Assembly: GCF_042435035.1 (NCBI RefSeq)
Contig: NZ_JBHMQT010000059.1
Location: 1-64,000, forward strand
Length of the DNA stretch: 64,000 nucleotides
Origin: Sphaerimonospora cavernae
Lineage (GTDB): Bacteria > Actinomycetota > Actinomycetes > Streptosporangiales > Streptosporangiaceae
Direction of reading: 5' to 3'
The position numbers and the translations under genes were made by a program. The notes under the pieces are model-generated. The model did no database searches, was not told where the DNA came from, and worked only from the letters and a program-made list of their open reading frames with translations. Below, piece after piece: positions 17,736 to 27,100 of the stretch (the stretch's first letter is position 1; each line of letters starts with the position of its first letter).

Positions 17736-19633
17736 TGGCGACCCGCAAGCCCGAAGGGCACCGTCGCAGGGTCGGCGCGGTCCGCCCCAGCCACCTGATG
17801 TTCACCGGCGGCGTCGGTGCGCTGGTGGACCTGCCGAACTTCTCCGTGCTGGTCAGAGGGCTGGACGACTGGGATTACCGGCCGATTCCCGACTGGGAGC
17901 CGCTGGTCGAGCCGCGGCTCCTGGCCGCCGTGCAGACCCTGCTCGGCAAGCAGGTCGAGCGGCTGCACCCCGCTCCCTGGATGCCGGACAACGACCAGAG
18001 CGGCATGGCCGCGCGCGTGGGCGTGCCCACCATCCCCTTTCCCGCCTGGATGAGATGCACGGCCTGCAACATGCTCGCGCCCATCGAGTCGCAGGTCGTC
18101 TTCGGCTTCGAGAACCCGAAGCAGCACGCCCCGCACGAGGCCCGGTTCTTCCACAAGAACTGCCCGCGCAAGAAGTCCGGCCCGCGCCCCCTGGCGGTGG
18201 CCGCCCGTTTCGTTCTCGCGTGCACGGCGGGCCACATGGACGACTTTCCGTACGTGCGGTTCGTGCATCGAGGGGGCACCTGCGAGGTGGACTTCCCGCC
18301 CCTGAGCATGGACGACCGGGGCGGGAACATGGGCGCCAACGTCGAGATCAGATGTGACCGCTGCGGGATGCGGCGCAACATCACCGAGGCCATGGGCCGG
18401 CGTGGCGAACGCAGCCTCCCGGCCTGCCGTGGCCGCCATCCGCACCTGTCCACGTTCGAGTCGTGCCCGCGCCCGGTCCGCGTTCTCGTCGTCGGCGCCT
18501 CCAACCAGTGGTTCGCGCAGACGCTGTCCTCGCTGTGGGTGCCGGAGATGGGGGCCGGCGTGCTGGACGCCAAGGTCGCCCAGCACTGGAACTCGCTGTA
18601 CGGCATTCCCGGCCCGAACATGCTGCCCTACCTGCGCGGAGCCGTACCCGCGCTCAGAGAGTTCGACAAGTGGGACGACCAGGCGGTGTGGGACGCGGTC
18701 GAGCGGCACCGCGCCAAGCTCGACGGGGTGGAGGCAGCGGCGGCCGAGGGCTATCCCGACCTGCGGACCGCCGAGTGGGAGGTGCTGTCCGCGCCCGAGT
18801 TGCCCGAGCCCGACGAGGACTTCGCGCTGCGCCGCGACCCCGAGGGAGTCCCCGAGCCGCTGCGCGGGGTCTTCGCCGACGTGGTCCAGGCCGAACGCCT
18901 CCGGGAGGTCCGCGCGCTGATCGGCTTCACCCGTTTGGACGCGCCGGACCCCGAGGACCCGGAGCTGGTGACCCGAGCCCCGCTGGCCAGAGACCGGGCG
19001 GCATGGGTGCCGGCCAGCGAGGTGCGGGGAGAGGGCATCTTCCTCAGGCTGCCCGAAGATCTGCTCGCCACCTGGGAGAAGCGGGTCGAGAACACGCTCG
19101 CGTTGCGTGAACACAAGGAGGCGTACGGACGTTTCCGGACGCACCGCTACAGCGACCGCGTCCGCGGCCAGTTCGACAAGATGCAGCACTGGCCGGGAGC
19201 TCGCTTCTACGCCCTGCACACCCTGTCTCACCTGCTCATCCGCACCATCTCGCTGGAATGCGGATACAGCTCCGCCAGCCTCTCCGAACGCGTCTACGCC
19301 GGCGGCGACGACGATCCGCGCAGCGGCATCCTCATCTACACGGCGGTGCCCGACGCCGAAGGAACCCTCGGCGGCCTGGTCTCGCTGGCCGAGCCCGCGA
19401 ACCTGGTACGGCTGACACGCCGGGCACTGCGTGACGCGATGCACTGCTCGTCCGATCCGTTGTGCTCGGAACGCCTCCCGCAGGCGCCCGCCGACTTCCT
19501 GCACGGCGCCGCCTGCCACGTCTGCCTCTTCGTCTCGGAGACGACCTGCGAGCGGGGCAACCGGTTCCTCGACCGCCGGTTCGTGGTGCCCATCGACGAC
19601 CCCGACCTCGCGCTCTATCCCGAGCTGCCATGA
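17735..19633 (+). CDS. drmB: DrmB: DUF1998 protein of DISARM
   Basis: 632 residues. DrmB partners DrmA in the DISARM core complex. Visible are several metal-binding Cys clusters: 'MRCTACNM' (about residue 108), 'CDRCGMRRN' (about 207) and the C-terminal DUF1998 signature 'ACHVCLFVSETTCERGN' (about 592-608) followed by 'FLDRRFV'. 'ALHTLSHLLIR' (about 490) is another conserved DUF1998 segment. The ATG at 17,735 overlaps the drmA stop, and the gene ends overlapping the drmC start (ATGATG), so drmA-drmB-drmC is a tightly coupled unit. Length and motif order look complete. Confidence 0.95.
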   Translation: MATRKPEGHRRRVGAVRPSHLMFTGGVGALVDLPNFSVLVRGLDDWDYRPIPDWEPLVEPRLLAAVQTLLGKQVERLHPAPWMPDNDQSGMAARVGVPTIPFPAWMRCTACNMLAPIESQVVFGFENPKQHAPHEARFFHKNCPRKKSGPRPLAVAARFVLACTAGHMDDFPYVRFVHRGGTCEVDFPPLSMDDRGGNMGANVEIRCDRCGMRRNITEAMGRRGERSLPACRGRHPHLSTFESCPRPVRVLVVGASNQWFAQTLSSLWVPEMGAGVLDAKVAQHWNSLYGIPGPNMLPYLRGAVPALREFDKWDDQAVWDAVERHRAKLDGVEAAAAEGYPDLRTAEWEVLSAPELPEPDEDFALRRDPEGVPEPLRGVFADVVQAERLREVRALIGFTRLDAPDPEDPELVTRAPLARDRAAWVPASEVRGEGIFLRLPEDLLATWEKRVENTLALREHKEAYGRFRTHRYSDRVRGQFDKMQHWPGARFYALHTLSHLLIRTISLECGYSSASLSERVYAGGDDDPRSGILIYTAVPDAEGTLGGLVSLAEPANLVRLTRRALRDAMHCSSDPLCSERLPQAPADFLHGAACHVCLFVSETTCERGNRFLDRRFVVPIDDPDLALYPELP

Positions 19634-20424
19634 TGTCGCGGCGGCGCTTCGAACGGACGGCGCTCGAACGGGAGGCGTTCGAACGGGCGGTGGCGCAGGC
19701 CGCCGCCCAGCTCGGGCCTTCCCGGGTCCGCACCCTCGCCGAACGGATCGGCGACGGGTGGCCGCGGAGCGCGATCCCGGGGGCGGTGCCGGTACCGGGT
19801 TTCGCCGAGGCGGCACACGCGGTGCTGGAGGCGCAGGACGCGGAGAGGGTGCCCGACGCCGAGGCGGTCGCATACCTTCGCGGCGTGGCCGACGGGCACG
19901 CCCAGCACGCGCGTGAGGTCCGGGTCGAATCCGTGTGGAGCGGGCCGAGCACCCATGCCGTGCCCGTACGAACGACCGGCCAGGTGCTGGTGGATCTCGT
20001 GTCGGAGGCGGCCCATGAGCTCGTGCTGATGACCTATTCGGCCAGGCCGTACGGCCCGCTGCTGGAGGCGCTCGGCGCGGCCGTCGAGCGCGGCGTCGCG
20101 GCGATGGCGGTCGTCGAGACCCTCCAGGGCGCGGGTTCCGCCCTGGCCGGCGCCGAGCCCGCGGCGGCGTTCACGTCGGTCTCCGGTCTCGAGTTGTGGC
20201 ACTGGCCGATCGGCAGGCGGACGGAACAGCGCGCGAAGATGCACGCGAAGCTCGCCGTGGCGGACCGGCGGGTGCTCCTGGTGTCCAGCGCCAACCTGAC
20301 CCAGTCGGGCGTGGCCGGCAACATCGAGGCCGGGTTGCTCATCCACGGCGGAACGGCTCCGAAACGGGCAGCGGAGCACATCGCCGAGCTGCGCGCGAAG
20401 GGCCTGCTCGAACGCCTGCGCTAG
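19630..20424 (+). CDS. drmC: DrmC: phospholipase D-like protein of DISARM
   Basis: 264 residues with a single PLD (HKD) motif, 'HAKLAVADRRVLLVSSANLT' (about residues 204-223). The His, Lys, Asp and downstream Ser/Asn are present; a single motif implies a dimeric active site. The N-terminal half is helical without a clear domain. DrmC completes the class 1 DISARM set; in tested DISARM systems the PLD subunit contributes less than DrmA, DrmB or the methylase. ATGs at 19,630 and 19,633 both overlap or abut the drmB stop. The gene ends exactly where an array of three 18-bp repeats begins. Confidence 0.92.
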   Translation: MMSRRRFERTALEREAFERAVAQAAAQLGPSRVRTLAERIGDGWPRSAIPGAVPVPGFAEAAHAVLEAQDAERVPDAEAVAYLRGVADGHAQHAREVRVESVWSGPSTHAVPVRTTGQVLVDLVSEAAHELVLMTYSARPYGPLLEALGAAVERGVAAMAVVETLQGAGSALAGAEPAAAFTSVSGLELWHWPIGRRTEQRAKMHAKLAVADRRVLLVSSANLTQSGVAGNIEAGLLIHGGTAPKRAAEHIAELRAKGLLERLR

Positions 20425-20477
20425 ATCTTGAAACTGTGCTGGATTCTGGAACTGGGCTGAATTTTGGAACACGGGGG
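20424..20477 (+). repeat. Three degenerate 18-bp tandem repeats upstream of the HTH-methylase
   Basis: Three head-to-tail units: GATCTTGAAACTGTGCTG (20,424), GATTCTGGAACTGGGCTG (20,442) and AATTTTGGAACACGGGGG (20,460). Units 1 and 2 share 14 of 18 bases, units 2 and 3 share 12. They fill the gap between drmC and the TTG start at 20,493. Such iterons before a gene whose product starts with an HTH suggest an autoregulatory site; this is inference. Confidence 0.55.
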
Positions 20478-20492
20478 AATGGGAGAGGACAG

Positions 20493-22340
20493 TTGACGCA
20501 CGACGACGCCAGGGTGGCGGCGGGCGACATCGCACGCCTGGCCGGAGTGGGCCGGGCGGCCGTCAGCAACTGGCGCCGAAGGTTTCAGGACTTCCCGGAA
20601 CCGGTCGCGGGCACCTCGTCGAACCCGCTGTTCTCTCTGGCCGAGGTCGAAACGTGGCTGCGCGACCAGGGGAAGCTGGAGGAGTTGCCGGAAGACGAGC
20701 GGGTGTGGCAGCAGCTCCGCAACGCCGCGGATGATCTGCAGCTCGCTTCGCTGGTGAGCGCCATGGCGGCGTTCCTCGTCCGACCCGACCGGGACCGCGC
20801 GCTGAAGCGACCGGACGGCGCAGGGGTGGCCGTGCCCGCGGCCCTGCGGGAAGCCCTGACGGGACTGGCCGCCGCACGCGGCACCGGTGACACGGTGGAG
20901 TTCCTGTTCCGCCGCTACATCGAGACCCATTCACGCCGGGTCCAACTCGTTTCCGACGACGTCGCCGCCCTGATGGCCAGGCTGCTTGGGCCGTGTGACG
21001 CGGTGCTCGATCCCCTCTGCGGTTTCGGGACCCTGCTGCTGGCCGCCCAGCCGTACGCGAAGCGTCTCCTCGGCCAGGAACGGGACGCCGCGACGGCTCG
21101 GCTCGCCGCGGCACGCCTGGCGGTACGGGAAACCGACGCCGAAATTCGCTGCGGTGACGCGCTGCTCGCCGACGCCTTTCCCGACTGCGAGCCGGACGGC
21201 GCGTTGTGCGTTCCGCCGTTCAACGAACGGGGCTGGGGGTACGAGGAGCTGACCACCGACCCGCGCTGGCAGTACGGACTGCCGCCACGGGGCGAATCGG
21301 AGCTGGCCTGGGTGCAGCACTGCCTCGCCCGGGTGCGGCCGGGCGGCCGGGTGGTGGTGCTGATGCCTCCGGCCGCGGCCAACCGCCGTTCGGGACGTCG
21401 GATCCGGTCGCAGCTCCTGCGGACGGGGACGCTGCAGGCGGTGATCGGGCTGCCCGCCGGCTCAGCCCCGCAGTCGTCGTTGCCGCCTCACCTGTGGCTG
21501 CTGCGGCGGCCGGGGTTGCCGCGGCGCCCTGAAGACAGGGACGTCGTGCTCACGCATGTGCTGATGGCCGACGGCCCGGTCGAGGCGTTCCGCGAGGGCG
21601 TGGAGGCGGTCGGCCGCGCCGTACCGATCATGGAGCTGCTGGACGACGAGGTGGACCTCACGCCGTCGCGCCACCTGCCGAAGGCGGCGGCCGTACGGGT
21701 GGAAGACCTGGACAAGGCCCGCGACGACCTCCATGAGGTGGCTTCGGCGCTGACCGGGCTGCTGCCCGCCGTCAGCCGGCAGACCCGGGACCTCACGATG
21801 ACGACGCTCGGTGAGCTGGCCCGGGCGGGCGCCGTCCAGTTGGAGCAGACCCCGATGCGGATGGCGACGGAGTCGGGGGACGTGCCGCTGCTCACGGCGA
21901 AGGACGTCGTGCTGGGCCGCGGACCGACAGGTCGCGGACGGGTAGGGCAGGACACCGTGACCGCCGGGCCCGGCGACATCGTGATCCCGGCGGTCACCCA
22001 CGACGTGATGGCCCGAGTCATGACAGAAGAGGTGGTGCTCGGCCCGCACCTTTTCGTCATCCGGGTGGACCGGGAGGTGCTCGACCCGCTCTTCGTGGCC
22101 GGCTTCCTGCGTCTGTCCGCCGAGCGGGCCGCGGTCACGTCGTCGGGCACCTATCGGGTCGACGTGCGGCGCGCGAAACTGCCCCGCCTGCCGATCGCGG
22201 AACAGCGACGGTACGGCGAGGCGTTTCGCCGGTTGGACGCTTTCGAAAGCGCTGTGCGCCAGACCGCCCAGATGGGTGGCCTGCTCGCGAGACAGGTCCT
22301 GCAAGGGCTCACCGACGGCGAGCTCGAACCCGCCGGTTAG
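20493..22340 (+). CDS. HTH - N6-adenine methylase - TRD fusion, catalytic motif altered (VPPF)
   Basis: 615 residues. An N-terminal helix-turn-helix ('AGDIARLAGVGRAAVSNWRRR', about 10-30) precedes a HsdM-like methylase with SAM motif I 'LDPLCGFGTLLLAA' (about 171). A HsdS-like recognition domain follows (about 430-600, with 'GDIVIPAV' and 'RVDVRRAKLPRLPIAEQRR'). The catalytic motif IV, normally (N/D)PP(F/Y), reads 'CVPPFNERGWG' (about 238): the essential Asn/Asp is Val. The gene may thus bind SAM and DNA without methylating. The TTG at 20,493 after GGGAGAGGAC gives a family-like N-terminus. No restriction subunit is adjacent. It may be a regulator or a marker of the locus's own DNA. Confidence 0.8.
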   Translation: MTHDDARVAAGDIARLAGVGRAAVSNWRRRFQDFPEPVAGTSSNPLFSLAEVETWLRDQGKLEELPEDERVWQQLRNAADDLQLASLVSAMAAFLVRPDRDRALKRPDGAGVAVPAALREALTGLAAARGTGDTVEFLFRRYIETHSRRVQLVSDDVAALMARLLGPCDAVLDPLCGFGTLLLAAQPYAKRLLGQERDAATARLAAARLAVRETDAEIRCGDALLADAFPDCEPDGALCVPPFNERGWGYEELTTDPRWQYGLPPRGESELAWVQHCLARVRPGGRVVVLMPPAAANRRSGRRIRSQLLRTGTLQAVIGLPAGSAPQSSLPPHLWLLRRPGLPRRPEDRDVVLTHVLMADGPVEAFREGVEAVGRAVPIMELLDDEVDLTPSRHLPKAAAVRVEDLDKARDDLHEVASALTGLLPAVSRQTRDLTMTTLGELARAGAVQLEQTPMRMATESGDVPLLTAKDVVLGRGPTGRGRVGQDTVTAGPGDIVIPAVTHDVMARVMTEEVVLGPHLFVIRVDREVLDPLFVAGFLRLSAERAAVTSSGTYRVDVRRAKLPRLPIAEQRRYGEAFRRLDAFESAVRQTAQMGGLLARQVLQGLTDGELEPAG

Positions 22341-22452
22341 CGGGCGATGACCGTGTGATGACCGTGCGATGGCCTGGCGACGGCCCGGCGACGGCTGCCA
22401 TGAGCCGCGCCAGTCACCTGCGCACTCATCGCCGATCGGGTAATTTCTCCTG
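22341..22452. promoter_or_regulatory. Upstream region of the kinase; possible leaderless promoter
   Basis: This gap contains short direct repeats (GATGACCGTG twice near 22,345-22,366, and GGCGACGGC twice). The kinase ATG at 22,453 has no Shine-Dalgarno sequence, but TAATTT (22,441-22,446) lies where a -10 box would place transcription start at the ATG, consistent with a leaderless mRNA. There is no good -35 box, so the promoter reading is weak. It would make the kinase separately regulated from the drm operon. Confidence 0.3.
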
Positions 22453-24084
22453 ATGAACAGGGTGGCTTCGCGGAAGGCAGCCGGGTTGAGCAGGCGGATT
22501 ATCGACGATCGTTACGAGCTGGATCCCCTGTCGCGACGCGGCGGTGGCATGGGCGAGGTCTGGTTCGGCTACGACAAGCGCCTGGACCGGCGGATAGCGA
22601 TCAAGTTCATCCGTGTCGATCGGCTGCCGGACGGCAAACCGGACAGGGAGCTCACGCAGCGCTTCGTCCGCGAGTCACGGATCACGGCACGTCTGGAACA
22701 CCCGGGCGTCCCCGCCGTCTACGACTGCGGCACCCACGGGGAAGAGCTCTACCTGGTCATGCAGCTGATCAACGGCTGCTCCATCGCCACACTGCTCGAC
22801 GAGACCGAGATCCCGGTCGCCTGGGCCGCGGCGATCGCCGCGCAGATGTGCTCGGTGCTCACGGTGGCCCATGACAACTCCCTGGTCCACCGGGACCTGA
22901 AGCCGAGCAACCTCATGCTGAGTCCCGATGGCACGGTCAAGGTGCTGGACTTCGGAATCGCCGCCGCGCTCTCGCCCACCGCGACCAGGCTCACCCAGAC
23001 CGGTGTCATGGTCGGCACCCCCGAATACGTGGCACCTGAGCAGGCGATGGCCGGTTCGACGACTCCACAGAGCGATCTGTACGCCCTCGGCGTGGTGCTG
23101 GACGAAATGCTGTCGGGGGAGAACCAGTTCAGCGGCGCGACGCCCCTGGCGTCCGTGCAGAACCATGTGGCCCGAGCGCCGCGGCCGTTGCGCCGACGGC
23201 GGCGCGACGTGCCCGAAGGCCTGGAACGGCTGGTCCTGTGGCTGCTGGAGAAGTCGCCGGACAACAGGCCCGCGTCGGCCACCGTGGTCTACGAGCGCCT
23301 CCTGGATTTCTGCCGCGACCTGCCCTCGTTCCCCGGCTACGTGGACGCCGTCGCACGTCATCCGGTCCGGATGTACGCAGGCGTCGTGGGCCGGATCGGC
23401 GCCTCGCCGAAGGCGGAAACGGGCAGGACCGAACCCGTGCGCGCCACGTCCGATCTGCCTGCCGCCGCCCCCGATGTGCCTGCCGCCGCGACCGAACCCG
23501 TCAGGCCGAGCGGCCCCGAGCGCTTCAGACCGAGCGATATCGAGATGGCGCGAATGGACGCGCGCGAGCTCAAGGCCGAGACGCGTTTCACGCAGGCCGC
23601 GGAGCTGCTCGCCAGGGTCGTGGAGCCCGCGGCACATGAGCTCGGCGCGGACAACCCCGATGTGATCTCGTTGCGCCTCGAGTTGGCGGACATGCTGTTC
23701 CTGGCCGGCGACTATCGCCGGGCGGTTCCCGAGTTCGCCGGACTCGTCGCCCAGCTGACGCGGCGGGACGGGCCTGACGACGATCTCGTTCTGCGCCTGC
23801 GCTTGATGGAGGCGAACTGTCATGCCGCCGTGGGCGAGGTCACCATCGCACTCGCGCAGCTCAATCGTTTGCTGGAGGACGAGAAGCGGTTCGGGGTCGA
23901 CGAGGACCGGGTGCTGGAGTTGCGACGCCAAATCGGGCTGCTCGAACTCGGCGCGGGTGATCAGACCCGGGCGAGGAGGACTCTGACGGATCTGCTGCCT
24001 GATCTCAAGCGTGAATACGGCGGCGGCCACCCCAACGTGATGAAAATCGTCGAGGTCCTGGGCAGCTTGAATGGTGAACGCTGA
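22453..24084 (+). CDS. Soluble PknB-type Ser/Thr protein kinase with helical C-terminus
   Basis: 543 residues. The kinase domain (about 18-300) is intact: Gly-loop 'RRGGGMGEV' (about 28), Lys in 'AIKFI' (about 49), 'HRDLKPSNLML' (about 146), 'DFGIA' (about 166) and 'VAPEQAM' (about 193). A Pro/Ala linker follows, then a helical region (about 360-540) with TPR-like periodicity ('LADMLFLAGDYRRAVPEFAGL'). There is no transmembrane helix and no PASTA domain, unlike housekeeping PknB. Placed between two methylases in a DISARM locus it recalls PglW of the Pgl system, but the architecture is smaller. Role: probably phosphorylates or senses another island protein; inference. Confidence 0.85.
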   Translation: MNRVASRKAAGLSRRIIDDRYELDPLSRRGGGMGEVWFGYDKRLDRRIAIKFIRVDRLPDGKPDRELTQRFVRESRITARLEHPGVPAVYDCGTHGEELYLVMQLINGCSIATLLDETEIPVAWAAAIAAQMCSVLTVAHDNSLVHRDLKPSNLMLSPDGTVKVLDFGIAAALSPTATRLTQTGVMVGTPEYVAPEQAMAGSTTPQSDLYALGVVLDEMLSGENQFSGATPLASVQNHVARAPRPLRRRRRDVPEGLERLVLWLLEKSPDNRPASATVVYERLLDFCRDLPSFPGYVDAVARHPVRMYAGVVGRIGASPKAETGRTEPVRATSDLPAAAPDVPAAATEPVRPSGPERFRPSDIEMARMDARELKAETRFTQAAELLARVVEPAAHELGADNPDVISLRLELADMLFLAGDYRRAVPEFAGLVAQLTRRDGPDDDLVLRLRLMEANCHAAVGEVTIALAQLNRLLEDEKRFGVDEDRVLELRRQIGLLELGAGDQTRARRTLTDLLPDLKREYGGGHPNVMKIVEVLGSLNGER

Positions 24085-24143
24085 GACGTCGAAGCTCGGA
24101 ATCGGCAAGAGGTTCCTATGCGGCTTCGGGAACTGGAACACCG

Positions 24144-27100
24144 ATGGGCTTCGACTCGCTGGTCAACCGCGGCGACTACTTCTCGGCCCACTACCTGGCC
24201 GAGGTGCTGCCCAAGGACCTGAAGAAGCCCGGCGGCCTGTTCGCCCGCTGGAACGAGCAGGAGAAGGCCGGTCGCCTCACCCCGCGTAAGGGGCTGCGCG
24301 CTCTCGCCAAGCAGTACTTCGCCGAGCGGCCCTACTTCGCGGAGCTCGACGCGCGGCTGAGCGACGGCGTGGAGCTGACCACCCCCACCGAGCGCGCCGA
24401 GTGGCGCAAGGAGTTGGGCGAGCTCCACGGCGCGGTGCTGCGCGCCCTCGGCTATGACGCGGGCCCGCGCGAGCTGATTGTGGAACGGGCGGGCAAGGAG
24501 TACGCCGTCGAGGTCGCCTACGCCGACCGGCAGCTGGTCGCGATCGAGTGCGGCTGGGCCGCCGACGTGGACGCCGCCCTCGACGACGACCGGGCCGGGC
24601 GGCTGCTCGCACCCCTCCATCTGGCCAAACACGGTCGGCTCGGCAACACCGAGGAGATCACCTCCGGCACCAGGCTCGCCTCCTGGCTGCTGACCGCCGA
24701 GGAGCCGCCGCGCTACGTGCTCATCCTCGCCGGTGGCGTGGTCGTGCTCGCCGACCGCGCGGTCTGGGGCGAGGGCCGCTACCTCGCGGTCAGCCTCGAC
24801 GTCGCGCTCGGCCGGGGCAACGAGGCCGAGCTGGGCACGATCGCCGCGCTGTTCGGCGCCGACTCGCTGCTGCCGCCGGAGGAGGGCGGCGCCGAGCCGC
24901 TCGCCGAGCTGCTCGACCGGTCCCGCGGTCACGCGGTCGGGGTGTCCAAGGAGCTGCGCGACGGCCTGAAGGACTCGGTCGAGCTGATCGCCAACGAGGT
25001 GCTGGCGCGTATTCGCGCCCAGGGCGTACGGCCCGAGCAGATCGTGGAGCCGGCCGCCCTGGCGAAGGAGCTGGGCCGCGAGGCGCTGCGCTACCTCTAC
25101 CGGATCCTGTTCCTGCTCTACGCCGAGGCCCGCCCCGAGCTGGGCATCCTCCCGACGGACGACGATGACTACGTCAGGGGCTACAGCCTGGCCCGCCTGG
25201 GCGACCTGGTGGTACGCGACCTGACGGGGGAGGAGGCGCGGGGCTCCTTCCATCTTTATGAGTCGCTCAACCTGCTGTTCCGCATGGTCAACAACGGCTC
25301 TGAGGGCTCAGGGGGGGAGGGCCTGCGGTTCGAGCCGCTCCGCTCCGACCTGTTCGAGCCGGAGGCGATCAAGCTCATCGGCCGGAACGCGATCTCCCTG
25401 GACGATGATGACCCGGACGCGCCGCGCGTCGACACCCGGCTGCGCAACGAGGCGCTCTACAAGGTGCTGCGCAGGCTCATGCTCACCAGCGGGCGGAAGA
25501 AGGAGCGCGGCGGGTTCATCTCGTACGCCCAGCTCGGCATCAACCAGCTCGGCGCGGTGTATGAGGGCCTGATGTCGTACACCGGGTTCATCGCCACCGA
25601 GGAGCTGTACGAGGTCGCCAAGGGCGGCGACCCGAAGGACGGCTCGTGGCTGATCCCGGCCTCCAGGGTCGGCGACTACCCGTCGGAGGTATTCGTCCAC
25701 GCCGTCGACGAGGACGGCGACAAGCTCGACGAGTACGTCCGCTATCCGAAGGGGTCGTTCGTCTACCGCCTGGCCGGCCGCGACCGGGAGACCAGCGCCT
25801 CCTACTACACCCCGGAGTCGCTGACCCGGGTCACCGTTCAGCTCGCCCTCAAGCATCGCCTCGACCAGGACGACACGGTCACCCCGGCTCGGGAGATCCT
25901 GGAGTGGACGATCTGCGAGCCCGCCCTGGGCTCCGGCGCGTTCCTCAACGAGGCCATCAACCAGGTCGCCGCCGAGTACCTCAGGCGCCGCCAGCAGGAG
26001 CTGGGCGTCTCGATCGACCCCGAGGCGTACGAGGAGGAGCTGCGGAAGGTCAAGGCGTACATCGCGCTGCACAACTCCTACGGCGTCGACCTCAACGAGA
26101 CCGCGATCGAGCTGGCCGAGGTCTCGCTCTGGCTCAACGTCATGCACCCCGGCCTGCGGGCTCCCTGGTTCGGCCTCCACCTGCGCCGCGGCAACTCGCT
26201 CATCGGCGCGGGCCGTCGCGTGTACGGCCCGGATTCGTTGACCAAGGGGACGTGGCTGAAGGAGGCCCCAGAGGACCTGCCGTTCTCGGCAGGGGAGCTG
26301 CCGGCGGGCAGGGTCCACCACTTCCTGCTCCCCGCCGAGGGCTGGGGCGCGGTCGCCGGAGCCAAGGAGGCCAAGGAGCTGGCTCCCGAGCAGGCCAAGA
26401 AGCTCGCCGCCTGGCGCAGGCAGCTGCACAAGAGCGTCTCCGACAAGAAGGAGCAGGGCCAGAAGCACACCCAGCTCGAGCGCCTCCAATCGCTGTCGAA
26501 ACGGGCCGAGCACCTGTGGGACCTGGCCCGGCAGCGGCTGGCCATCTCCGAGCGGGAGATCAGCCGCAGGATCGACGTCTGGGGCGCCGACTGGATCGAG
26601 CAGCCGGTCGACGCCGTGCCCAAGGAGCCCAAGGAGCCCAAGGAGCCCAAGGAGCCCAAGGAGCCCAAGGAGCCCAAGGAGCCCAAGGAGAAGGTCTACG
26701 GCGACCTCACCGCGCCCGGCACGCCGTACTGGCGTTTGAAGAAGGTCATGGACGCCTGGTGTGCCCTCTGGTTCTGGCCCCTCGACCGCGTCGGTCTGCT
26801 CGACGGCTCCGACGAGATCTACGCGGCCGGGTCCGCTGCCCGCGGGCCCCGGCCCGACGACGGTCTTGCTGCCACCTTGAAGCCGCCGCGCCCGGTGATC
26901 CCGCTGGCGACCCTGGACGACTGGCTCGACTTCGCCGAGGCCGTTCTCGGCCGCGCCGACATTCCCGAGGACTCGCTCGGCGCGGTTTTCGCATCACTCG
27001 ACGACGACCTGGAGGTGCTCGAGAACGAGCTCCGCACCCGGACGGGCATGGACTCCGAGCTCAAGCTGGCGGAGCGTTTTCCCTGGGTGAACGTGGTCGA

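Noticed and set aside
26622..26684. CRISPR-like array
   Set aside because: The 9-bp units are contiguous without spacers and lie in frame within a coding sequence.
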